DNA of 64,000 nucleotides. Origin: Sphingomonas hengshuiensis. GTDB taxonomy: Bacteria > Pseudomonadota > Alphaproteobacteria > Sphingomonadales > Sphingomonadaceae. The notes under the pieces were generated by a model that saw only the letters and a program-made list of their open reading frames with translations, did no database searches and had not been told where the DNA came from. The position numbers and the translations under genes were made by a program. Every line of letters begins with the position of its first letter. Position 1 is the stretch's first letter. Positions 44,403 to 51,311 of the stretch are shown in pieces. The stretch spans positions 1-64,000 of the forward strand of contig QFNF01000010.1 of NCBI GenBank assembly GCA_003240755.1, written 5' to 3'.

Positions 44403-45362
44403 GTGATCGATCACAGTTTGCCCGATCACGGGCGATGGAGCTTCCGTTTGACCGATACTGTCCGCCTGCCCGATCTCGACCGTGCGATCGGGTTCACGCT
44501 GCCCGATCATCATGCGCGCGGTCGCGTCGTCCGGCTGGGGCCGGTGGTGCAGTCGATCCTCGCTGCCCATGCCTATCCCGCGCCGATCGAGAAGCTGCTG
44601 GCGGAATCGCTGGCGCTGACCGCGCTGCTGGGTTCGACGCTCAAGGATGCCGAGGGGCAGTTGACGCTGCAGGCGCAGACGCAGGGCGGCATCATCCGCC
44701 TGATGGTGTGCGACTACACGAATGGCGAACTGCGCGGCTATGTCGATTTCGATGCCGACCGTCTGGCCGAACTGGGCGAGGCGCCGTCGCTGTTCGCGCT
44801 GTTCGGGCAGGGATATCTGGCGATCACCTTCGATCAGGTGACGTCGGGGGAACGCTATCAGGGTATCGTGCCGCTCGACGGAGATTCGATCGCGGCGGCG
44901 GCGGAAAGCTATTTCCTGCAGTCCGAGCAGATCCCGTCGCTGGTCCGGCTCGGCATCGGCCTCGACGATAACGGAATGCGGATCGCCGGCGGCATCTTTC
45001 TCCAGCATTTGCCCGAGGGCGAGGAAGGGCGCGAACGGCTCCATACCCGGCTCGATCATCCCGAATGGCACCATGTCGAGGCGCTGGGCGCGACGATGGG
45101 CGCCGACGAACTCGCCGATCCGATGCTGCCGCTGGAAACGCTGGTCTGGCGGCTGTTCAACGAGGAACGCGAAGTCCGCGTCCTTGCCAGCACGCCGCTC
45201 CGCCGCGGGTGCCGCTGTGACCGCGACTATATCGCGGGCGTCATCTCCCGCTTTCCGGAGGATGAGCGCGCGGCCATGGCCGACGAAGGCGGGATCATCA
45301 CCGTCGACTGCGCCTTCTGCGCGACGAAATTTCCGCTGGCGCTGGTCGATATCGCCGCCTGA
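44403..45362 (+). CDS. hslO: Hsp33 redox-regulated chaperone
   Basis: 319 residues. Full-length Hsp33 with the redox switch: CRC in RRGCRCDRDY and C-x2-C in DCAFCATKF near the C-terminus, which bind zinc when reduced. Oxidation and heat unfold this part and activate holdase function in the cytosol. The GTG at 44403 is an uncertain start; a TTG at 44448 begins the part that aligns best (LTDTVRLPDLDRA). It stands between argF and a small exported-protein gene. Confidence 0.94.
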   Translation: MIDHSLPDHGRWSFRLTDTVRLPDLDRAIGFTLPDHHARGRVVRLGPVVQSILAAHAYPAPIEKLLAESLALTALLGSTLKDAEGQLTLQAQTQGGIIRLMVCDYTNGELRGYVDFDADRLAELGEAPSLFALFGQGYLAITFDQVTSGERYQGIVPLDGDSIAAAAESYFLQSEQIPSLVRLGIGLDDNGMRIAGGIFLQHLPEGEEGRERLHTRLDHPEWHHVEALGATMGADELADPMLPLETLVWRLFNEEREVRVLASTPLRRGCRCDRDYIAGVISRFPEDERAAMADEGGIITVDCAFCATKFPLALVDIAA

Positions 45363-45385
45363 CGCGGTCATTTGGGGGAATTGGC

Positions 45386-45805
45386 ATGGGGGGACTGCCG
45401 CTACGGGGAGCCATGATCGCCGCGCTTGCATGCGCGTCGGCGGCCATGGCGCAGCCCGCCGCCGCACCGACATTGCGGGCGATGCGTGCGGTCGCACCGG
45501 GGCAATGGGCGCTACGCGATCCGGGATCGCCGGAAGCGGCGCGCAATAGCTGTATCGCCGATACCGCCATGCTGTTCCGCCTGAAGCTGCGCGCGGCACC
45601 CTGCAGCCGGTTCGTTATCGAGGATACGCCGCGCATTGCGACCGTGCACTATACCTGCCCCGGATCGGGCCATGTCCGCACGACGATCCATGTCGATACG
45701 CCGCGCGCCTTGCGGATCGAGAGCGAGGGAATCGTCGACGGCATGCCCTTTGCCGACGCCTATGAGGCGCGGCGGTTGGGGGCGTGCGGCGGGCGGGGAC
45801 GTTAA
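45386..45805 (+). CDS. hypothetical exported protein, DUF3617-like
   Basis: 139 residues with a signal peptide (LRGAMIAALACASAAMA, cut before QPA). The mature part has PGQWALRD, two pairs of Cys (NSCIADTAMLF and APCSRF...YTCPGSG) and GHVRTTIHVDTPRALRIES. The Cys spacing and the 'GQW...C...C...Y.C' run resemble DUF3617 periplasmic proteins of sphingomonads. Function unknown. It follows hslO by 23 bases with GGGGGAA ahead of the ATG, so it is probably in the same unit. Confidence 0.65.
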   Translation: MGGLPLRGAMIAALACASAAMAQPAAAPTLRAMRAVAPGQWALRDPGSPEAARNSCIADTAMLFRLKLRAAPCSRFVIEDTPRIATVHYTCPGSGHVRTTIHVDTPRALRIESEGIVDGMPFADAYEARRLGACGGRGR

Positions 45806-45884
45806 GCCCGCGTTTAACCCGGGTGATGTACCAGCATCCAGTGTCGTCACGGACACGCATGTTTCCCTAGGCATGAGACTTTCG

Positions 45885-45912
45885 CGGGCCGCCATCGCGC
45901 GGCCCGTTCTTT
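45885..45912 (+). terminator. rho-independent terminator before queC
   Basis: CGGGCCGC, a CATCGC loop and GCGGCCCG, then TTCTTT. It separates the hslO-side genes from queC-queE. Confidence 0.65.
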
Positions 45913-45957
45913 GCCCGGCGGTTGCCCTCCTTTCCCGAAAGCCCTAGCGAGCGCGGC

Positions 45958-46659
45958 ATGACGAACAATCCCCTCAGCGTGGTGCTGGTGTCGGGCGGAC
46001 TCGATTCGATGGTGTCGGCAGCGCTGGCACGCGAGGCCGGGCACCGCTTGCTGGCGCTCTCGATCGATTACAACCAGCGCCATCTGGTCGAACTGGCGGC
46101 GGCGCGGCGGATCGCCACGGCGCTGGGTGCCGAACGCCATGTCGTTCTGCCGCTCGACCTGTCGGCCTTTGGCGGATCGGCACTGACGGACGCGTCGATC
46201 GCGGTGCCGAAGGACGGGGTGGTCGAGGATGTCATCCCCGTCACCTATGTCCCGGCACGCAACACGATCTTCCTCAGCCTCGCGCTGGGCTGGGCCGAGG
46301 CGGCGGGCGCCCGCGACCTGTGGATCGGTGTCAACGCACTCGACTATTCGGGCTATCCCGACTGCCGCCCGGAGTTCATCGCCGGGTTCGAGCGTCTGGC
46401 CGAACTGGCGACGCGGGCAGGGGTGGAAGGCGATCCCTTCCGTATCCATGCCCCGCTCCAGACCATGACCAAGGCCGATATCGCGCGCGAGGCGGCCCGG
46501 CTGGGCATCGATGCCGGCATGAGCTGGTCGTGCTACGATCCGGTCGGCGAACTGCATTGCGGGCAATGCGATAGCTGCCGCCTGCGCGCGCGCGGCTTCG
46601 TCGAGGCGGGCCTGCCCGATCCGACGCGCTATGCGGAACGACCCGACACCGGGCGATGA
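45958..46659 (+). CDS. queC: 7-cyano-7-deazaguanine (preQ0) synthase
   Basis: 233 residues. N-terminal PP-loop [16 protein letters not shown], the middle [17 protein letters not shown], and the C-terminal zinc site [20 protein letters not shown] with four Cys. It makes preQ0 from 7-carboxy-7-deazaguanine, ammonia and ATP in the queuosine tRNA pathway. The stop overlaps the queE ATG by four bases. I see no preQ1 riboswitch upstream, only a terminator. Confidence 0.95.
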   Translation: MTNNPLSVVLVSGGLDSMVSAALAREAGHRLLALSIDYNQRHLVELAAARRIATALGAERHVVLPLDLSAFGGSALTDASIAVPKDGVVEDVIPVTYVPARNTIFLSLALGWAEAAGARDLWIGVNALDYSGYPDCRPEFIAGFERLAELATRAGVEGDPFRIHAPLQTMTKADIAREAARLGIDAGMSWSCYDPVGELHCGQCDSCRLRARGFVEAGLPDPTRYAERPDTGR

Positions 46660-47291
46660 CCTATTCGGTCAAGGAAATGTTCCTCACCCTGCAGGGGGAA
46701 GGGGTGCATGCCGGCCGGCGCGCGGTGTTCGTGCGCTTTGCCGGGTGCAATTTGTGGAGCGGGCGCGAAGCCGACCGGGCGAACGCGATCTGCCGGTTCT
46801 GCGACACGGATTTCGTCGGGACGGACGGAATAGGCGGCGGCAAGTTCGCGGATGCGGCAGCACTTGTCGCGGCGGTGGTCGGCCATTGGGATGGCGCGGC
46901 CGATCGACGCTTCGTGGTGCTGACCGGCGGCGAGCCGATGTTGCAGATAGACGATGCGATCGTCGACGCCCTGCATGCCGCGGCCTTCACCATCGCGATC
47001 GAGAGCAACGGTACGATCGCCGCGCATCCCGGTATCGACTGGGTATGCATCAGTCCGAAGGCCGGCAGCGACGTGGTCCAGCGCCGCGGCGACGAACTCA
47101 AGCTGGTCTGGCCGCAGGCGGGGATCGACGTCGATGCGCTGGAGCGCTGGGACTTCGCGCATCACCTGGTCCAGCCGATGGACGCGGCCGGCATGGAAAT
47201 CGCACACCGCGAGGCGGCGGTCGGGTTTGCGATGGCACGGCCGAAATGGCGCCTGTCGCTGCAGACCCACAAGTTGCTGGGTCTGCGCTGA
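46656..47291 (+). CDS. queE: 7-carboxy-7-deazaguanine synthase
   Basis: 211 residues. The start ATG overlaps que[21 protein letters not shown] leads to a non-standard radical-SAM cluster site: Cys in GCNLWSG, then 14 residues to CRFCDTDF. This C-x14-C-x2-C spacing is typical of one QueE subgroup. VLTGGEP is the SAM-binding loop. It converts 6-carboxytetrahydropterin to CDG, just before QueC. Converges on the phyP-like gene with six bases between. Confidence 0.94.
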   Translation: MTYSVKEMFLTLQGEGVHAGRRAVFVRFAGCNLWSGREADRANAICRFCDTDFVGTDGIGGGKFADAAALVAAVVGHWDGAADRRFVVLTGGEPMLQIDDAIVDALHAAAFTIAIESNGTIAAHPGIDWVCISPKAGSDVVQRRGDELKLVWPQAGIDVDALERWDFAHHLVQPMDAAGMEIAHREAAVGFAMARPKWRLSLQTHKLLGLR

Positions 47292-47297
47292 TCGGCC

Positions 47298-48878
47298 TCA
47301 GGGAGCCTTGGCAGCGATCGTGATCTCATAGGCGCCGATCAGCGGGTCGTGGTGCAGCGGCGCGCGAAGCTGGCGTGACAGGCCGAGAACGATCCGCCCA
47401 TAGCGGCTGGCGACCAGCGCCTCCAGTTCCTCGCTCTCGACCAGCGCGGGCGAACTGGCGCGTAGCACGGCGGTATCGGTACCGGGCACGTTCCGCAGCG
47501 ATACGCCGATCTGCGCCTCCGGATTGACCGATACGGCCAGTTCGATCAACTCGGTCAGCAGGAACGATACCGCCACCGCAACATCCTGCGTCACCAGCAC
47601 CGGTTCGACGTTGAGCGTGATGCCGAGCTTCGTCGCGCCGCCCGACGAAGTGGCGCGAATGTTCGAGGCCAGTTCTCCGATGACCGATTTCAGCTCGAGC
47701 CCGCGATTCTCCTCCATCTCGGCATAATGGTGCCGATGGACGACCGCGAGGGCATCGACGCGGCGCTGGATCGTCGCATAGGCGTCGGCGGCGGCTTCGC
47801 CATGTGCGCTGCGGGCGTGGAAATTGATGAGGCTGGCGATGACCTGAAGGTTGTTCTTCACGCGATGATGGACTTCGCGGGTCAGCTTCGTCTGGCGTAC
47901 CAGGCCGTCGGCCATCGATTGCTCATGGCGTTCGACGGTATGGGTCAGTTCCTCGAACGTCTCCCCCAGATCGGCGATTTCCTGCGCAGGTATCGCGCCC
48001 AGGTTGACATGCGCCATCGGATAGCCCGGGCGATAGCGTTCGATATCGTCGCGCAGCCGACGCAGCGGCCGGATCAGCAGCCGGTCGACGACGAACCAGC
48101 CGATGCCGGTGGCGGCGATCCACATGACCAGCGGCAACAGCATCGCCACGATCGCGGACGAGGTGAACGGCGCGCGACGGACCGCCATGGTAAAGGCGAG
48201 ATCGTCGATGCCCAGCGGTATGCTGACCCGCTCGCGCCGGTCGATGCCCGGCTGGGCGGGCAGTTGCGTCAGGGTGAGCTGACCGTCCCGCCCATGCTCC
48301 AGCCCGCCCTCGAACGGGGTGGCAAAGCCGTTGGGCTGGGCCAGTTCGCGGAGCATGGCCACCGGAAAGAAGGCGACGGCGCGTGCTTCGCTGATGCCCT
48401 TGATATCCAGCACCAGTCCGCCATCGGGCACGATCTGCGCACGGACGCCCCCCGCGTCGGGTGCCCCGATCGCACGAAAGGGGATCGCGGAGCCGCAGAC
48501 CAGGCGCCCGTCTGCCGAATAGATGCCGAAGCGCCCGCCGACCGATATCTGCTGGGCAAATACGCCTTCGACACGCGCGCAGCTAGGCGAGTTGCCCGGA
48601 TCGGTGCTGAGCGCCGTCATCGCGACACGAAGCGCGGTCATGTCGCCGACCAGTTCAATGGTAAGCGCCCGCGACGCTTCGGTCGCAGCGACGCGAAGCC
48701 GCGCCCTCAAATCGATATCGACGATCCGGGATGTCTGCAGCGTGGCGAACAGTGCGATGAGGGCAAGCGGGAGCAATGCCGCGCTGAGGATCAGCATCAG
48801 CTTGGCGCCGGTCGGTGCCCGGCGAAGCGCGGCGGTCGGACTGGGCGGTTTTAGTCGGGCGGATGAAGTCGTTGTCAC
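47298..48878 (-). CDS. phyP: PhyP-like HisKA_2 kinase/phosphatase of the general stress response
   Basis: 526 residues. Helix 1 at about 28-48, a periplasmic sensor of about 200 residues, helix 2 near 255-280, and a HAMP-like RLLIRPLRRLRDDIERY. The dimerisation/phosphoacceptor helix is EVHHRVKNNLQVIASLINFH. The ATPase part is degraded: the N-box Asn is replaced (TELIELAVSV) and no DxGxG loop follows. This fits PhyP from Sphingomonas melonis Fr1, a HisKA_2 protein in the phyR locus that acts mainly as a PhyR phosphatase. Starts with GTG, ten bases after nepR. The symbol rests on locus and family, not on a test of activity. Confidence 0.8.
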   Translation of the reverse strand: MTTTSSARLKPPSPTAALRRAPTGAKLMLILSAALLPLALIALFATLQTSRIVDIDLRARLRVAATEASRALTIELVGDMTALRVAMTALSTDPGNSPSCARVEGVFAQQISVGGRFGIYSADGRLVCGSAIPFRAIGAPDAGGVRAQIVPDGGLVLDIKGISEARAVAFFPVAMLRELAQPNGFATPFEGGLEHGRDGQLTLTQLPAQPGIDRRERVSIPLGIDDLAFTMAVRRAPFTSSAIVAMLLPLVMWIAATGIGWFVVDRLLIRPLRRLRDDIERYRPGYPMAHVNLGAIPAQEIADLGETFEELTHTVERHEQSMADGLVRQTKLTREVHHRVKNNLQVIASLINFHARSAHGEAAADAYATIQRRVDALAVVHRHHYAEMEENRGLELKSVIGELASNIRATSSGGATKLGITLNVEPVLVTQDVAVAVSFLLTELIELAVSVNPEAQIGVSLRNVPGTDTAVLRASSPALVESEELEALVASRYGRIVLGLSRQLRAPLHHDPLIGAYEITIAAKAP

Positions 48879-48888
48879 GCCGCCGCGG

Positions 48889-49059
48889 CTATTTCAGCTT
48901 GCTCAACAAGTCGAGCATCTCGTCCGGAACCGCCTCCCCCGCCGCATCCTGATAGACAGCGCGCAAGGCATTTCCGAGGTTCGATGCATCCCTCTTGTCC
49001 GGCGGGGTCGCAGCGGATTTCGCCTTCGACTGCTGAGCCGCCTGTTCACCATCCTTCAC
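48889..49059 (-). CDS. nepR: NepR anti-sigma factor
   Basis: 56 residues, read by eye. A polar N-terminus (KDGEQAAQQSKAKSAATPPD) is followed by the NepR core: SNLGNALRAVYQDAAGEAVP, then DEMLDLLSKLK. NepR clamps EcfG until phospho-PhyR takes it away. The GTG start has GGGGGAAGG nine bases upstream, and an in-frame TGA ten codons before it rules out a longer product. Ten bases ahead of the phyP-like gene, with which it is surely co-transcribed. Confidence 0.9.
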   Translation of the reverse strand: MKDGEQAAQQSKAKSAATPPDKRDASNLGNALRAVYQDAAGEAVPDEMLDLLSKLK

Positions 49060-49159
49060 GAAGCAATGCCTTCCCCCGATGCCCGGTCAATCCCGGCACG
49101 AAAATCACATGCCGAACGACGTCGATACAATCTGGCGTCCACGCGTTGGGCGCACATGA

Positions 49160-49184
49160 AACTAAAGACGCGCTCGTTGGTTCC
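49160..49184 (-). promoter_or_regulatory. EcfG-type promoter of nepR-phyP
   Basis: On the minus strand GGAAC (49184-49180) is followed by 16 bases and AGTT (49163-49160), against the consensus GGAAC-N16/17-CGTT. It would start transcription about 95 bases before the nepR GTG, so EcfG would induce its own anti-sigma. I find no equally good match for phyR or ecfG on the plus strand. Confidence 0.6.
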
Positions 49185-49294
49185 ATGCCCTGACGCGAAC
49201 TCGGGGGAGGCGTATTCTCCGTGATTGTATCGTTGATGTTGAAGTTTGCGGTGACGGGTGGACCGGCGCCGCGTCCAAGGAGACCTATCTGACC

Positions 49295-50101
49295 ATGTCG
49301 CTCGGACAGCAGCTTGCGCCGCACCTTCCCTTCCTCCGGCGCTATGCCCGGGCGCTCACCGGCAGCCAGAGCGAAGGCGATCAATATGTCCGCGCGACGC
49401 TGGAGGCGATCGTCGCGGCGCCGGAGGAATTCCCGCGCGAGGTCGATCCGCGGCTGGGTCTCTATCGCACCTTCCAAGCGATCTGGGCCTCGTCCCAACC
49501 CGAGGCGTTCGGCGCGGCCAGCGCATCGGGCGACGAGAACGAGGCGATCGCCCAGGCGCGCCTCGCCCGGATCGCGCCCTTGTCGCGCCAGGCGCTGTTG
49601 CTGACCGCGATGGAAGGTTTCACGACCGACGATGCCGCCTATCTGATCGAGGCCAGCCCCGACGAGGTGGAGGATCTGGTCGCCGAGGCGCTGCGCGAGA
49701 TCGAGCAGCAGACCCGGTCGCGCGTGATGATTATCGAGGACGAGCCGTTGATCGCCATGGACCTCGAACAGATCGTCCGCGATCTGGGCCATGAAGTGAC
49801 CGGCGTCGCCGTGACGCGCGACGAAGCGGTCGCGCTGGCGATGCAGGACCGCCCGGGCCTGGTCCTCGCCGACATCCAGTTGGCCGACGACAGTTCCGGC
49901 ATCGATGCGGTCAAGGACATCCTGTCGGAGTTCAACGTGCCGGTGATCTTCATCACCGCCTTTCCCGAGCGGCTGCTGACCGGCGAGCGTCCCGAGCCGA
50001 CGTTCCTCATCACCAAGCCGTTCCAGCGTTCGACCGTCAAGGCCGCGATCAGCCAGGCGCTGTTCTTCGACGAGGCGACCGTACCGGAAGCGGCCGAATA
50101 A
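49295..50101 (+). CDS. phyR: PhyR response regulator (anti-anti-sigma)
   Basis: 268 residues. The N-terminal half is a sigma-factor mimic: LAPHLPFLRRYARALTGSQS of a sigma-2-like region, and PLSRQALLLTAMEGFTTDDA of a sigma-4-like region. The C-terminal half is a receiver domain: MIIEDEPLIAMDL, phosphoacceptor Asp193 in LADIQLADD, and Lys in LITKPFQ. Phosphorylation opens the sigma-like part so that it binds NepR and frees EcfG. Length and Asp position match Sphingomonas melonis PhyR. Divergent from nepR; the 235 bases between hold both promoters. Confidence 0.97.
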   Translation: MSLGQQLAPHLPFLRRYARALTGSQSEGDQYVRATLEAIVAAPEEFPREVDPRLGLYRTFQAIWASSQPEAFGAASASGDENEAIAQARLARIAPLSRQALLLTAMEGFTTDDAAYLIEASPDEVEDLVAEALREIEQQTRSRVMIIEDEPLIAMDLEQIVRDLGHEVTGVAVTRDEAVALAMQDRPGLVLADIQLADDSSGIDAVKDILSEFNVPVIFITAFPERLLTGERPEPTFLITKPFQRSTVKAAISQALFFDEATVPEAAE

Positions 50102-50140
50102 CGGTACGGACCCAAAACGAACTTCAGGGGTTTATAGGCG

Positions 50141-50278
50141 ATGGCACACGATCAAGACCGTATCCGCGTCACCGCCACCGAGGCGCGTGCAGGCTCTGTC
50201 CCCGGCGTGACCCGCTACATCCTGGTCGTGTCGCTCGTCGCCGCGATCGGGGTCATGGCGTACATCCTGCTCACCTGA
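50141..50278 (+). CDS. 45-residue membrane protein between phyR and ecfG
   Basis: Read by eye: MAHDQDRIRVTATEARAGSV, then PGVTRYILVVSLVAAIGVMA and YILLT. A polar N-terminus of about 22 residues is followed by one membrane helix. A GGGG box about 16 bases and an AGGCG box three bases before the ATG are the only candidate ribosome sites. It begins 39 bases after phyR and ends about 130 bases before ecfG. I cannot name the family. Position suggests a stress-locus membrane peptide. Confidence 0.55.
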   Translation: MAHDQDRIRVTATEARAGSVPGVTRYILVVSLVAAIGVMAYILLT

Positions 50279-50409
50279 CGGTGCCGTCGCCATCCGTCGT
50301 CGATCACGCCGTCCGTCGGGGATGACGGGGCGGCGCTGGCAATCGGCGAACGACAACCCTATGTTCGGGTCGGCCCCTTGCGGGCCGACTGCGTATCGAA
50401 CGGATAAGA

Positions 50410-51045
50410 ATGACTGAATCCGAGATCAGCGAGGACGCGGCAGGAGAGGTGCGGGAGCACGTCGCCCTGCCGGACCCGGAGTTCAAGAAGCAACTGGCAC
50501 AGGTCATCCCGCATCTGCGTGCGTTCGGCAGGTCGCTGTCGGGCAGCCGCGATCTGGCCGACGACCTGGTGCAGGAGACGCTGTTGAAGGCATGGGCCGC
50601 GCGCCAGCGGTTCCAGGCCGGAACCAACATGCGCGCATGGACCTTCATCATCCTGCGCAACCTGTATCTGTCGCAGATGCGGCGTGCGCGTTTCAAGGGT
50701 GAGTGGGACGATCTGGTCGCCGATCGCATCCTTGCCGCCCCGGCCAGCCAGGATCGCCATGTCGAACTGGCGGATATGCAGCGCGCGCTGCTGCACCTGC
50801 CGCAGCCGCAGCGCGAGGCGCTGATCCTCGTCGGTGCCGGCGGGTTCGCCTATGAGGAGGCGGCGGAAATCTGCAACGTCGCGGTCGGCACGATCAAGAG
50901 CCGCGTGGCGCGGGGGCGCGTCGCGCTCGAAGCGCTGATGACCGAGGGCAAATTGCCGTCGCGGGCCGAACAGCCGGACAATAACGGCCAGACCGTGCTC
51001 GACACGATCATGGGAGAAGTCGACGACCTCAGCCGCGAACGCTGA
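50410..51045 (+). CDS. ecfG: EcfG general stress sigma factor
   Basis: 211 residues. Sigma region 2 (HLRAFGRSLSGSRDLADDLV, with QETLLKAWAARQRFQ) and region 4 (LHLPQPQREALILVGAGGFA, then EEAAEICNVAVGTIKSRVAR) of the ECF15/EcfG group. It directs RNA polymerase to GGAAC...CGTT promoters under stress and is held by NepR. The C-terminal tail (EQPDNNGQTVLDTIMGEVDD) is short and acidic. It follows phyR and the small membrane gene and converges on the NepR-like gene with six bases between stops. Confidence 0.96.
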   Translation: MTESEISEDAAGEVREHVALPDPEFKKQLAQVIPHLRAFGRSLSGSRDLADDLVQETLLKAWAARQRFQAGTNMRAWTFIILRNLYLSQMRRARFKGEWDDLVADRILAAPASQDRHVELADMQRALLHLPQPQREALILVGAGGFAYEEAAEICNVAVGTIKSRVARGRVALEALMTEGKLPSRAEQPDNNGQTVLDTIMGEVDDLSRER

Positions 51046-51051
51046 GCGTCG

Positions 51052-51228
51052 TCATCGCCCGGACCATTTGTCCAGCCAGTCGAGATGCTGGTTCCAGATA
51101 CCCGGCAGGCGGACGTCCTGCCCATAGACCTGGCGCAGTGCCCGGCCGACGCCATCGCCGGCGCGGGGCGCATGCACGACCTGGCCCGGAAAGGGCCGTT
51201 TGCCGTGGGAGGGAACCTGCGGTGCCAT
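51052..51228 (-). CDS. NepR-like small protein (candidate second anti-sigma factor)
   Basis: 58 residues: a basic N-terminus (MAPQVPSHGKRPFPGQVVHA), then GVGRALRQVYGQDVRLPGIW and NQHLDWLDKWSGR. Aligned with NepR at 48889, the first helix matches in G-x-ALR-x-VY, and the second in LD-x-L-x-K with one inserted residue. The characteristic Pro between helices is also present. It converges on ecfG. Paralogous NepR proteins are known in other sphingomonads, so a NepR2 is the best reading. The start is the only ATG before the NepR-like part; a weak GGA precedes it. Confidence 0.6.
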   Translation of the reverse strand: MAPQVPSHGKRPFPGQVVHAPRAGDGVGRALRQVYGQDVRLPGIWNQHLDWLDKWSGR

Positions 51229-51311
51229 GCTGGTTCCAACGAGCGCATGGCGGTTTCGTTTCACCCGCTTAGCCGATAGCTGACGCGATCGGTCGCGACG
51301 GCCGGGAGGGA

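Noticed and set aside
45806..45957. preQ1 riboswitch upstream of queC
   Set aside because: The region holds a GC hairpin with a T-rich tail but no preQ1 pseudoknot pattern or A-rich tail that I can see.
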